From positions 354,247 through 418,246 of the forward strand of contig CAWGTA010000003.1 in NCBI GenBank assembly GCA_963825305.1: DNA of 64,000 nt, written 5' to 3'. This DNA comes from PSRJ01 sp963825305 (GTDB lineage: Bacteria > Acidobacteriota > Terriglobia > Bryobacterales > Bryobacteraceae). A model generated the notes under the pieces. The model did no database searches. It was given only the letters and a program-made list of their open reading frames with translations, and had not been told where the DNA came from. Every line of letters starts with the position of its first letter. Position 1 is the stretch's first letter. Made by a program: the position numbers and the translations under genes. Of the stretch, positions 9,513 to 18,507 are shown one piece after another.

Positions 9513-9672
9513 GTACGTTGGATTACCCCGGTGACCGGATCACGACTCACTTTGAAGCACTTATGAAAGTCTTTTGTGAAGTACTCCCTGTACTGATACG
9601 GGGGTAAACGGCCGACGACGGCGGAGCAGTACCTTTTAGATCGCGCAACACCTTTACGCGGGTATCCTACGG

Positions 9673-11322
9673 CTAGTGGGCGGGGGCTTCGCGCAGCTCC
9701 AGAACCCGATCAGCCGCGATATTTTGAATGATTTCCTCGTGGCCTCCCGGCCAGGTAATACGCAATTCTTTCACGCGCGCCTGCTTCCCCATCCCGAAAC
9801 GGGCTAACGGTTCGCTTGAGGACGCGTATCCGACACTCGTGGTGACCTGGTTGTACAGCACCGTGCCATCCGCCAGAGTGGCCCGGAGCTCTGCGCCAAT
9901 GCCGTCGCGATTACTTTTCGTGCCCACCAATCGGATCGCGAGCCAATGGCCCGTCTGCGGCGTTACGTTGCGATAGAGGCGCGCCGGCTCATTCAACGCG
10001 CTGACTACGACATCCACCCTGCCGTCGCCATCGAAATCGGCAAAGGCTGCGCCACGGTAGAAGGCAGGACGGTGAAATGCTTCCCCGGCTGCCGCGGAGA
10101 CATCCTCAAAACGACCGCCAGTGTTCCGAAAAATGCTGCAGGCCAGCGGCGTGGGCACTCCCAGAAGCTTATCGAGAGCTGGAAAATGCGCGTTGGCGAA
10201 GAACAAGTCCTTCCATCCGTCATTATCGAAATCGAAGGCCCCCATGCCCCAACCGGTCAGTTGTCGGGTGGCTGCCGCCAAACCTGCCTGCCGGGTGTAA
10301 TCCTCAAAGAAGTATGGCTTACCCAGATTCCGGAACACCAGGTAGGAGTCGTTTATCATTCCCGTCAGCACGATATCCGGCAAGCCGTCGTTGTTGATGT
10401 CCCGGAAATCGGCGCCCATTCCGGCAACGGAGCGGCCGCTTTCGCCGAGCGAAACGCCAGCCTCCAATCCAACTTCCCGGAACTTGCCATCGCCCTGGTT
10501 CTCAAACAGAAAATTGCGGACCGAATCGTTGGCCACAAAGACATCCATTCGGCCATCGCGATTATAATCACCGAAAACCACGCCCATTCCCTTCCCGATG
10601 GAGCGGGCGATGCCGGAGCTTTGAGAAATATCGCTAAACGTGCCGTCGTGATTATTGCGAAAGAGCTGGTTCGGCCGGCCGGGATAGGCGTCCGGATGAC
10701 AATAGAAACGGGCCGTCGCCAAGCCGCAGGAGGGCTCGCGTTTCGGATCCCACCCCACGTAATTGGACACGAAGAGGTCGAGCCATCCGTCGTTGTCGGC
10801 GTCGAACCAGCCCGCCGAGACGGACCACATTTTGCCATAGGTAGGATCGACGCCTTCCAGGCCCGCCTCGCGGGTAACATTTTTAAAAGTCCCGTTGCCG
10901 AGATTGTGGTAGAGGATGTTGCGATCCACTCCCGCCACGAAAATGTCAGGGAAACCGTCGTTGTCGTAATCCGCGATGGCGACCGCCATCGAGTAGCCGC
11001 TCCCGGCTACCCCGGCACGCTCGGTGACATCGACGAAGTGGCCTTTACAATCATTCTGAAACAACCGGTTGTGGAACTCCGGTTTGCTTTTGTCGAGCGA
11101 CGGAGATGCGGCCCCGTTGGTGAAGAAAATGTCCATGCACCCGTCACGATTGAAGTCGATGGCTCCCACCCCGCCAGGCATCAGCTCAATCTGATGAAAT
11201 CCTCCAGTGGCGCCATTGTTCAGTTTGAACTGCAGGCCGGATTTTTGGGCGACATCCTCGAAACGGATTTGGGCGGTCAAGGCAAACGAGCTGAGCAGAA
11301 GCGCAACGACAGCCCGCATCAA
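9673..11322 (-). CDS. Exported FG-GAP propeller protein with ASPIC/UnbV domain (CRTAC1-like)
   Basis: 549 residues: signal peptide (MMRAVVALLLSSFALTAQ), then FG-GAP/VCBS repeats with D-x-D/N-x-D-G loops (DFNRDGCMDI, DYDNDGFPDI, DADNDGWLDL, DYNRDGRMDV, DINNDGLPDI, DFDNDGWKDL, DFDGDGRVDV). It closes with an ASPIC/UnbV domain (GTKSNRDGIGAELRATL ... LRITWPGGHEE). Its start overlaps the stop of the upstream TPR gene by 4 bp (11319-11322), a sign of translational coupling. No catalytic residues are recognisable; extracytoplasmic binding is the likely role. Confidence 0.88.
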   Translation of the reverse strand: MMRAVVALLLSSFALTAQIRFEDVAQKSGLQFKLNNGATGGFHQIELMPGGVGAIDFNRDGCMDIFFTNGAASPSLDKSKPEFHNRLFQNDCKGHFVDVTERAGVAGSGYSMAVAIADYDNDGFPDIFVAGVDRNILYHNLGNGTFKNVTREAGLEGVDPTYGKMWSVSAGWFDADNDGWLDLFVSNYVGWDPKREPSCGLATARFYCHPDAYPGRPNQLFRNNHDGTFSDISQSSGIARSIGKGMGVVFGDYNRDGRMDVFVANDSVRNFLFENQGDGKFREVGLEAGVSLGESGRSVAGMGADFRDINNDGLPDIVLTGMINDSYLVFRNLGKPYFFEDYTRQAGLAAATRQLTGWGMGAFDFDNDGWKDLFFANAHFPALDKLLGVPTPLACSIFRNTGGRFEDVSAAAGEAFHRPAFYRGAAFADFDGDGRVDVVVSALNEPARLYRNVTPQTGHWLAIRLVGTKSNRDGIGAELRATLADGTVLYNQVTTSVGYASSSEPLARFGMGKQARVKELRITWPGGHEEIIQNIAADRVLELREAPAH

Positions 11323-12182
11323 CGCACTCTCTCGGTCAGCCGGTCGTTATACTCACGGAGCCAATCGGCCTGACGCTGCGCGTCCTCCATGCGGTTTTGC
11401 CTGCGGTAGATCTGCACCAGAAGATTTCTCCCGAACGGCAAGCCGGGGGCTGACGCGACGCTTTGCTCGGCTTCTTTGGCGGCATCTGCGAGACGCCCCG
11501 ATTGAAGCAGAAGGCGGGCTTTCCAAAAGTGCGCCATGGGATCCTGGGGACGCTCGTGCAGAACCTTGTCCAAATAGGGCATGGCCTCGTCGAGGCGGCC
11601 CGCCACATCCAGCACTTCCACGTACGTCAGCGCCACATCCAGATCCCAATCCGCCGGTGGTTTCTCCAGGATTCGCCGGCACGCCACCTCGGCTTCGGCC
11701 GTACGGCCCACTTTCGCTAGAGATACGGCGTACATGTTCTCCGCCGTGGACTGGCCGGGTCGGAGCGCCAGGGACTGGCCGAGCAACTGCAGCGACCTTT
11801 GATAATACCCTCCGCGATACATCACCTCGCCCAGCAGATACAGAGCCTCCGCGTCCTTGGGACTCTTCTCCGTCATGGGCTCCAGCAAGGCGACTGCCGC
11901 CGGCATGTTTCCGGCCGCTATATACGAGGATGCGAGCGTCAGCGCGAGGTCGGGGTCGCCCGGTTTTAACTGCAGTGCCCTACCAAGAGCGGGGATGGCA
12001 TCGGGGTTGTGCAACTGGAGCAGGCTCTTACCCAGCCCGGCCCAGGCATCGGCAGACGCGGGTTCTCTCCTGACAAAGTCTCGATAAGCCGCAGCCGCCT
12101 CCGCGTACTTGCCCTCTTGATACAGGCGGACGGCGTCGATGCTCGCTGCTTGCATCAGAAGCACTATGAGCGAGGCGACCAT
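11319..12182 (-). CDS. TPR-repeat protein paired with CRTAC1
   Basis: I prefer ATG 12182, giving a 287-residue product that opens with an export-like hydrophobic segment (MVASLIVLLMQAASI). An in-frame ATG at 12269 would add a 29-residue extension. The rest is an array of about seven tetratricopeptide repeats (AVRLYQEGKYAEAAAAYRDF, LKPGDPDLALTLASSYIAAG, EALYLLGEVMYRGG). TPR proteins act as protein-binding scaffolds. The 4-bp overlap with the downstream CRTAC1 gene suggests that the two products are made in fixed proportion and may act together. Divergent from the cytochrome gene at 12301. Confidence 0.8.
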   Translation of the reverse strand: MVASLIVLLMQAASIDAVRLYQEGKYAEAAAAYRDFVRREPASADAWAGLGKSLLQLHNPDAIPALGRALQLKPGDPDLALTLASSYIAAGNMPAAVALLEPMTEKSPKDAEALYLLGEVMYRGGYYQRSLQLLGQSLALRPGQSTAENMYAVSLAKVGRTAEAEVACRRILEKPPADWDLDVALTYVEVLDVAGRLDEAMPYLDKVLHERPQDPMAHFWKARLLLQSGRLADAAKEAEQSVASAPGLPFGRNLLVQIYRRQNRMEDAQRQADWLREYNDRLTERVR

Positions 12183-12300
12183 GATGCAAGGGTACCAGAG
12201 TAAGTCGCCCGATAACTCATCCAGTAAGAGGAAGCAGCCTAATATGAATCTATTAGCGGGCTTCGGCACCCCCTTGTGGCATAATCTTCCGTAGGCTGGG

Positions 12301-14958
12301 GTGCCGATGATCTGGCTCTTACTGCTGGCGGCGTTGAATGCGGCCTACCTTGCCGCTCTGCCGTCGCCAACGGTCTTCTACATTGCTAACGAAGTTTTGC
12401 ACCTGGCGCTGGGCGCAGCGGTCGTCGTCTGGCTAGGCGTCGAATGGCGGCGCAGGCCAGCAGTGGCGCCACTAATCATCGGCGGGCTTTTAGGTCTGTA
12501 CCTGGTCTTCGCGGGCGCTACACGAGACCACCGGTGGGCGCTGTGGTCCCATATCGCACTGGCAGTGATCGGGCTGGTGATACTGCTGCCGCGGTGGCGG
12601 CCTGCTCTGGCAGTGTTAACGGTGGCCGCGGCCACGTTGCGCTTCACAGTACCCGCGGATCGCATTCATAACCCGAAAGTGGTTCCACTTTCCATGTCTG
12701 AGGAAGGAAGCGGCCCTCAATCGCCGTTTTGGCCCTCGTCGTCCCGTACCAATACCGGCGGTCTGATCCCTTCGGACTTCTTCATGGATTCACAGCGCTG
12801 CGGCGAATGCCACAAGGACATCTATGCCCAGTGGAAGAGTTCGATGCACCACTTCGCATCCTTTAATAACAAGTTTTATCGCCGCACCATTGAGCACATG
12901 CAGGAATTGAGTGGCACGCAGGGCAGCAAGTGGTGCGCCGGTTGCCACGATCACGCCGTGTTCTTCAACGGCCGCTTCGATAAGCCGATCAAGGAGCAGG
13001 TGGAAACTCCCGAAGCGCAGAATGGCCTTGGCTGCGTTTCCTGCCACTCGATTGTTCACGTGGGCAGTTCCATGGGCAACGGCGATTTCACCATTCAGTA
13101 CCCGCCCTTGCACCGCATCGCTTCCAGCAACAACCCCTGGATTCACAAGCTCGACAGCTTTCTTACGTATTTGAATCCGGAGCCGCACCGCCTGACCTTT
13201 ATGAAGGCGTTCATGCGCCAGGATTCGGCGGAGTTCTGCGCCGCCTGCCACAAGGTTCATCTGGATCAGCCGGTGAACCATTACCGCTGGTTTCGAGGTT
13301 TCAACGAATATGACAACTGGCAGGCCAGCGGCGTCTCCGGACAGGGAGCGCGCTCGTTTTACTACCCGGACAAATCCTCTACCTGCGCCGACTGTCACAT
13401 GCCCCAGGTGCCCTCACACGATCCGGGAAACCGCGATGGCATGATTCACTCTCATCGCTTTCCCGCGGCCAACACCGCCATACCGTTCGTGGGGCATGAC
13501 GAGGAACAATTGAATGTCACGGAAAAGTTTCTCAAGTCGGGGTTCATCACCGTGGACCTGTTTGCAGCCTCTCCCGTGGAAGAGTCGAAAGGGCAGGTGG
13601 AAATGCGCCGCACGGCCGGCGATGCGCCCGCGCTGAACTCCACGTTTGCTGTGGGTGAAGAGGCGGAGCAGAGCGGACCGGTGCTGATTCGCGAAGTGGA
13701 AAAGCTGGCCGCGCCCCTCGATGCCCCCGGCGTTCGCTTTCAACCCGGCGCCGCTGTGCGCGTGGATGCAGTAGTCCGCACCCGCAAAATCGGCCACTTC
13801 TTTCCCGCCGGGACGGTGGATGGCTACGACGTGTGGCTCGAATTCAAGGCCGTGGATGCACGCGGACGTGTTCTCGCCTGGAGCGGCAGCGTGGAAGACA
13901 ACGGCCGCGGTCCCGTGGATAAGGGCGCGCACTTCTACCGATCGTTCCAACTCGATGGCGACGGTAATCCCATTAATAAGCGCAATGCATGGCAGACGCG
14001 CAGCGTACTGTATGTCCGGCTCATTCCGCCGGGGGCGGCGGATACCGTGCATTTCCGCATGGCGGTGCCGCGCGATGCCGTCGGCCCCGTCACGCTGGAA
14101 GCGAAGTTGAACTATCGCAAGTTCGCCAACTACTACACGAAATTTGCGTTTGCCGGAGTGGCCAAGCCCGGGCAGGCGAGCGTGGATGCCGACAGCCGTG
14201 AGTACACGTTCGATTCCGCCCCCGTCCCCGTGCTGCCAATTGTTACGCTGGCCAGTGCCACGGCCAAGGTCGAACTCGGGCAGCCGAACTGGACGCCGGC
14301 AATCCGCAAGCAGGATCGCGAGCGCTGGAACGATTGGGGCATCGGCTTGCTGCTGCAGGGCGATCTCAAAGCGGCGGAGTACGCTTTCCGGCGAGTGACG
14401 GAAGCGGAACCCGGGTACGCCGACGGCTGGCTGAATATAGCGCGCGCCTTAATTCAGGAGGGCGAGACGGAAGCGGCCCGGCCATTCGCCGAAAAGGCGC
14501 TGGCGCTAAAACCGGGCCTCGCACGCGGAGAATTCTTTCTGGCCATGGTTCAAAAGGCTGCCGGCGACTACGACGGCGCTCTCACCAACCTGAACGCCAC
14601 GGTGAAGCAGTATCCGCGGGACCGCGTAGCGCAAAATCAAATTGGAAGAATCCTGTTCTTGCAGCGTCACTATGCGCAGGCGGCGGACGCGTTCGCAAAA
14701 GTGCTCGACGTGGATCCGGAAGACGTGCAGGCGCATTACAACCTGATGCTTTGCTACAAAGGCTTGGGCCAGACTGCCAACGCAGAGCGCGAGCAGAAGC
14801 TGTTCTTGCGATTCAAGGCGGACGAGTCATCGCAATCCTTGACCGCCAAGCCGCGGTTACTCAGTCCCGAGGATAACAATGAGAGGCAGCCAATTCACGA
14901 TCACGTTTCTGACCCTGTCGTTCGCGGCGTCAGTGATGTCTCAGCGGCCGGCCGATGA
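12301..14958 (+). CDS. Pentaheme c-type cytochrome with C-terminal TPR array
   Basis: 885 residues. The first ~115 hold about four membrane segments. The export side then carries five CxxCH heme sites: CGECH (167), CAGCH (212), CVSCH (245), CAACH (313) and CADCH (362). A beta-rich region without heme sites follows, then TPR units at about 680-840 (AEYAFRRVTEAEPGYADGWL, AADAFAKVLDVDPEDVQAHY). The layout suggests a membrane-anchored periplasmic electron carrier with a protein-interaction arm. The start is GTG 12301; ATG 12307 is two codons in. The stop lies 80 bp inside the next CRTAC1 gene. It is the first gene of an operon with two CRTAC1 genes and a two-component system. The redox partner is not known. 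Confidence 0.83.
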   Translation: MPMIWLLLLAALNAAYLAALPSPTVFYIANEVLHLALGAAVVVWLGVEWRRRPAVAPLIIGGLLGLYLVFAGATRDHRWALWSHIALAVIGLVILLPRWRPALAVLTVAAATLRFTVPADRIHNPKVVPLSMSEEGSGPQSPFWPSSSRTNTGGLIPSDFFMDSQRCGECHKDIYAQWKSSMHHFASFNNKFYRRTIEHMQELSGTQGSKWCAGCHDHAVFFNGRFDKPIKEQVETPEAQNGLGCVSCHSIVHVGSSMGNGDFTIQYPPLHRIASSNNPWIHKLDSFLTYLNPEPHRLTFMKAFMRQDSAEFCAACHKVHLDQPVNHYRWFRGFNEYDNWQASGVSGQGARSFYYPDKSSTCADCHMPQVPSHDPGNRDGMIHSHRFPAANTAIPFVGHDEEQLNVTEKFLKSGFITVDLFAASPVEESKGQVEMRRTAGDAPALNSTFAVGEEAEQSGPVLIREVEKLAAPLDAPGVRFQPGAAVRVDAVVRTRKIGHFFPAGTVDGYDVWLEFKAVDARGRVLAWSGSVEDNGRGPVDKGAHFYRSFQLDGDGNPINKRNAWQTRSVLYVRLIPPGAADTVHFRMAVPRDAVGPVTLEAKLNYRKFANYYTKFAFAGVAKPGQASVDADSREYTFDSAPVPVLPIVTLASATAKVELGQPNWTPAIRKQDRERWNDWGIGLLLQGDLKAAEYAFRRVTEAEPGYADGWLNIARALIQEGETEAARPFAEKALALKPGLARGEFFLAMVQKAAGDYDGALTNLNATVKQYPRDRVAQNQIGRILFLQRHYAQAADAFAKVLDVDPEDVQAHYNLMLCYKGLGQTANAEREQKLFLRFKADESSQSLTAKPRLLSPEDNNERQPIHDHVSDPVVRGVSDVSAAGR

Positions 14959-16513
14959 AGCCGTGCGCTTCACTGACGTTACCGCCGCCGCCGGCATTCA
15001 CTTTCTGCATAACGCCGGCAAGACGGGTAAGAAATGGCTGCCTGAGACGCTGGGTTCCGGCGGCGCCTTCTTCGATGCCGATGGAGACGGCTGGCTCGAC
15101 ATCCTGCTGATCAACGGGACGGACTGGACTCCGCGGGGCCGGCACACCGTAGCGGCGCTGTACCGCAACAATCACGACGGGACCTTCACCGATATTACGC
15201 GAGGAAGCGGGCTGGATATCGAAATCCATGGCATGGGCGTAGCGATCGGCGATTACGACAACGACGGCCGCGACGATGTGTACGTCACCGCCCTCGGCGG
15301 CGATCACTTGTTTCACAACGAAGGGGGCGGCCACTTTCGCGATGTGACTCGCGAAGCCGGCATCCAAAACGCGAACTTTAGCTCGAGTGCCGCCTGGCTG
15401 GATTACGATCACGACGGAAAGCTGGATCTGTTTGTTGCGAACTACGTTCTATGGACGGCGCAAAACGATCTTTGGTGCTCGCTCGACGGCGCGACCAAAT
15501 CCTATTGCACGCCGGAATCCTATAAAGGCACCTCGTCGAAGCTGTATCACAACCTGGGAGGCGGTAAGTTCGAAGACGCAACGGAAAAGGCCGGGCTACT
15601 GGACGCGACCAGTAAGTCGCTCGGCGTAGTCGTGTTTGACTATAACAATGATGGCTGGCCCGACCTGTTCGTTGCCAATGACACGCAACCGAATAAGTTG
15701 TACCGCAATTTGCAGAACGGGCGGTTTCGCGAGGAGGGTGTGGCCGCCGGTATAGCCTTCGGCGAGGACGGCATGGCGCGCGGCGCCATGGGGGGCGATG
15801 CAGCGGATTACGATCGCAGCGGCAAGGCGCACTTGATTGTCGGCAATTTCTCCAACCAGATGCTGGGCTTGTATCATAACGAGGGTAACGGCCTGTTTGT
15901 GGATGAGGCGCCGCGCTCATCTGTGGGACGCGCCAGCCTGTTGACTCTGACCTTTGGCGTGGTTTTCCTTGACTATGACCTGGACGGACGCCCCGATATT
16001 CTGGCGGCGAACGGGCATATCGAGGAGGAGATCGGGCGCGTGCAACCGAAAATCCAGTATCAGGAATTGCCGCTGTTATTGCGCAATCTCGGTGGCGGTA
16101 AGTTCGAACCCCAACCGGCATTCACCCACGCCATGGTAGGCCGTGGCCTGGCGTATGGCGACTTCGATCATGACGGCGACCTCGACGTCCTGTTCACTTC
16201 CAATGGCGGTCCCGCTTATCTGTACCGCAATGACGGCGGCAATCGCAATCACTGGTTGCAGTTGAAACTTGTGGGAACGAAGAGCAACCGCAGCGCAATC
16301 GGGGCTGTAGCACGGGTGTCGAGCGCAGGTGGAACGCAGTGGCAGACAGTGCATAGCGGCTCCAGCTATTGTTCGGCCAGCGACCTGGCGCTGACCTTCG
16401 GGTTGGGGAAGGACGCATCGGCGGCGGCCATTGACATTGAGTGGCCCAGCGGTCAGCACCAGAAGCTAATCAACGTTGCTTCAGGACAGCACCTGGTTGT
16501 AAAAGAGCCTTGA
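14879..16513 (+). CDS. Exported FG-GAP propeller protein with ASPIC/UnbV domain (CRTAC1-like)
   Basis: 544 residues with a signal peptide (FTITFLTLSFAASVMS). VCBS/FG-GAP blades follow (DADGDGWLDI, DYDNDGRDDV, DYDHDGKLDL, DYNNDGWPDL, DYDLDGRPDI, DFDHDGDLDV). The C-terminal ASPIC/UnbV domain is clear (GTKSNRSAIGAVARVSS ... IDIEWPSGQHQ). The ATG sits 80 bp inside the end of the cytochrome gene, so translation is probably coupled. A pair of conserved blocks (YCTPESYKGTSSKLYHN, VANDTQPNKLYRN) is shared nearly word for word with the CRTAC1 protein at 18504. These two are therefore the closest paralogues in the window. Confidence 0.88.
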   Translation: MRGSQFTITFLTLSFAASVMSQRPADEAVRFTDVTAAAGIHFLHNAGKTGKKWLPETLGSGGAFFDADGDGWLDILLINGTDWTPRGRHTVAALYRNNHDGTFTDITRGSGLDIEIHGMGVAIGDYDNDGRDDVYVTALGGDHLFHNEGGGHFRDVTREAGIQNANFSSSAAWLDYDHDGKLDLFVANYVLWTAQNDLWCSLDGATKSYCTPESYKGTSSKLYHNLGGGKFEDATEKAGLLDATSKSLGVVVFDYNNDGWPDLFVANDTQPNKLYRNLQNGRFREEGVAAGIAFGEDGMARGAMGGDAADYDRSGKAHLIVGNFSNQMLGLYHNEGNGLFVDEAPRSSVGRASLLTLTFGVVFLDYDLDGRPDILAANGHIEEEIGRVQPKIQYQELPLLLRNLGGGKFEPQPAFTHAMVGRGLAYGDFDHDGDLDVLFTSNGGPAYLYRNDGGNRNHWLQLKLVGTKSNRSAIGAVARVSSAGGTQWQTVHSGSSYCSASDLALTFGLGKDASAAAIDIEWPSGQHQKLINVASGQHLVVKEP

Positions 16514-16522
16514 CTCAACCTG

Positions 16523-16539
16523 GCAGGGCACGGCCCTGC
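16523..16539. other. Intergenic hairpin inside the operon
   Basis: Perfect 7-bp stem GCAGGGC / GCCCTGC with an ACG loop, in the 37-bp gap between the CRTAC1 stop and the histidine kinase GTG. There is no T-run, so it is not a typical terminator. It could lower kinase expression or protect the upstream mRNA. That role is inference. Confidence 0.5.
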
Positions 16540-16550
16540 TTCACTGACAC

Positions 16551-17888
16551 GTGCATTCCGATCGATCACCTACGGGACTGCTGCTAATAGGGCTCGCCGT
16601 AACTCTGCTTTCCGTGGCCTTGTATTCCGGCTACACAATCAGTCAACTGAACAGCCTGCGCCGCCTGCAAATAGAAACAATCGACCGCAACCGCGCGGAT
16701 TCCCTTCTACTCTTGCGAATCCAGAACGACCTGAATTCCTTAGCGCTGACGATGCGCGATATGCTGGACTCCACCGAACCCTATCCGCTCAGTGCCTGGC
16801 GCGGTCAGTTCCAGCGAATCCGAGGCGATCTGGAAGACGCCTTGAGTCGGGAGACGCATTTCTCTCCAGCCAACCGTACTGCCGATCAGCAAGCCTATCT
16901 GGCTAGCTCGTTTTCCCAGTTCTGGGATGGCGTTAACCGCGTTTTCCAGCTTGCTGAGACCAGCCAGGAAAAGGAGGCCCGAGCGCAGATCCAGTTGTCA
17001 CTCCAGGCACGCCAGGCAACCTTGGGGAACGCCGTGGCGCGGCTGTTGGTCCAGAATAATGAACGCGAGATGCAGGTATCCGGAGAGACGGCCGGAATTT
17101 ACGCCCGCGTCGAACAGAACGTCTACATCTTTCTCGGCGCCATGATGGTGGTCCTCGTCTCGACCGGGCTGTACCTGATCTATTTCAATCGGACGATGTT
17201 CCAGCAAGTGACCACACTGGCAGGCCAGCGAAGCGAACTCGCCAAGCAGTTGATCTCCATACAGGAAAACACATTTCGCCACATCTCACGGGAATTGCAT
17301 GATGAATTTGGGCAGATCCTGACAGCCATCGGCGCCATGTTGCAGCGTGTCTACCGGCGAGCGGCCGCAGTCGAGGCGCCGTTGCGAGGCGACCTCGAAG
17401 AGGTGCGCGAGATTGTCCAATCCACGCTCGAGAAAGTTCGCGCGCTTTCTCAAGCGCTCCATCCCGTAATCCTGGATGAAGTCGGTTTGGAGGCCGCCCT
17501 GAAAGCGCATGTGTCTGCGTTCCAAAAGCAGACCAACATCGAAATTCAGTATCAGATTGACGGCGCCAGCCGGGTTGTGGACAGCCGGGTGGCCATTCAT
17601 CTATACCGGGTATTGCAGGAAGCCCTAAACAATGTCGCCCGCCATTCGAAGTCAACTCACGCCGAGGTACGGCTTCGCTATCTGGCGGATTCCACCGTCC
17701 TCGAAGTAGAGGATGATGGAGAGGGATTCGATGCTTCCGGCCGGGTGAGCGGCATGGGGTTCACGTCGATGCGAGAGCGTGCGGGGTTGATTAACGGCAA
17801 ACTCGAACTGGTGCGGGCGCGCACAGGAGGGGCTCTGGTCCGTCTCGCAGTGCCTCTTGGCGCGGAGGATGCCGATGGCGAAAAATAG
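16551..17888 (+). CDS. NarL-type sensor histidine kinase
   Basis: 445 residues from a GTG start. Membrane segment 1 is at about 9-27, then a ~160-residue helical periplasmic sensor region, then membrane segment 2 at about 191-212 (VYIFLGAMMVVLVSTGLYLI). The cytoplasmic part has a HisKA_3 dimerisation/phosphoacceptor helix with RELHDEFGQ, so H250 is the likely phosphorylated histidine. The HATPase_c domain has an N-box (QEALNNVARHS) and G-box (DDGEGFD, GMGFTSMRERA). The stop overlaps the response-regulator gene by 14 bp. The signal sensed is unknown. Its place between two CRTAC1 genes and after a multiheme cytochrome suggests that it controls this operon or related targets. Confidence 0.9.
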   Translation: MHSDRSPTGLLLIGLAVTLLSVALYSGYTISQLNSLRRLQIETIDRNRADSLLLLRIQNDLNSLALTMRDMLDSTEPYPLSAWRGQFQRIRGDLEDALSRETHFSPANRTADQQAYLASSFSQFWDGVNRVFQLAETSQEKEARAQIQLSLQARQATLGNAVARLLVQNNEREMQVSGETAGIYARVEQNVYIFLGAMMVVLVSTGLYLIYFNRTMFQQVTTLAGQRSELAKQLISIQENTFRHISRELHDEFGQILTAIGAMLQRVYRRAAAVEAPLRGDLEEVREIVQSTLEKVRALSQALHPVILDEVGLEAALKAHVSAFQKQTNIEIQYQIDGASRVVDSRVAIHLYRVLQEALNNVARHSKSTHAEVRLRYLADSTVLEVEDDGEGFDASGRVSGMGFTSMRERAGLINGKLELVRARTGGALVRLAVPLGAEDADGEK

Positions 17889-18507
17889 GATTTCGGTTCT
17901 TTTGGTGGACGATCACAGCCTGGTACGGCAAGGTTTTCGCCGGATGCTGGAGGACGATGCGGAGATCGAAGTGGTGGGCGAGGCTATGGACGGCCACGAG
18001 GCGATCGAACGCGCCCTGGCGCTGCGCCCGGATGTAGTGGTCATGGATTTCGCTCTGGCAAGCATGAACGGCGCCATGGCTACGGCACAGATCGTGAAGT
18101 CGCTGCCGGAAACTGCCGTACTGGTTCTCAGCATGCACTCCGAGCCGAATTACGTGCGCACTTGTCTGGAGGCCGGCGCTCGCGGCTATTTACTCAAGAA
18201 CGCCATGGATCTGGAATTGGTGCAAGCAGTCAAGGACGTGGCGGCCGGAGTCAAGGTGATGGATCCACGCCTCGGAACAGTTTCGGACTCGCCCGCCGAG
18301 GGGCGGACGACGTTAACCGCACGGGAACTGGAGGTTCTACAGCTCATTGTCTACGGCAAGTCCAACCGGGAGATTGCCGCGCTTCTGGGCCTCAGCGTGA
18401 ACACAGTAGCGGTCCACCGCGCGAACTTGATGCAAACCCTCGGCATTCATAACACAGCCGAACTGGTGGTCTACGCAATCCGGAACGGCCTGGCGAGTAT
18501 CTCGTGA
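17875..18507 (+). CDS. LuxR/NarL-family response regulator
   Basis: 210 residues. I chose ATG 17875 because GGAGG (17864-17868) lies 6 nt before it and the protein then opens MAKNRISVLLVDDHS. The receiver domain has acidic residues D12/D13, phosphoacceptor D58 (VVVMDFALAS) and conserved K108 (GYLLKN). The C-terminal LuxR helix-turn-helix is LTARELEVLQLIVYGKSNRE...VNTVAVHR. It is the cognate partner of the kinase that ends 14 bp inside it, and it overlaps the next CRTAC1 gene by 4 bp. It is probably a transcription factor for this or a related exported-protein regulon. Confidence 0.92.
   Translation: MAKNRISVLLVDDHSLVRQGFRRMLEDDAEIEVVGEAMDGHEAIERALALRPDVVVMDFALASMNGAMATAQIVKSLPETAVLVLSMHSEPNYVRTCLEAGARGYLLKNAMDLELVQAVKDVAAGVKVMDPRLGTVSDSPAEGRTTLTARELEVLQLIVYGKSNREIAALLGLSVNTVAVHRANLMQTLGIHNTAELVVYAIRNGLASIS

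Noticed and set aside
9946..11373. 475-codon open frame on the plus strand
   Set aside because: It is the exact antisense of the CRTAC1 gene 9673-11322; repetitive D-x-D-x-D-G codons keep the opposite strand open. The product has no family features.
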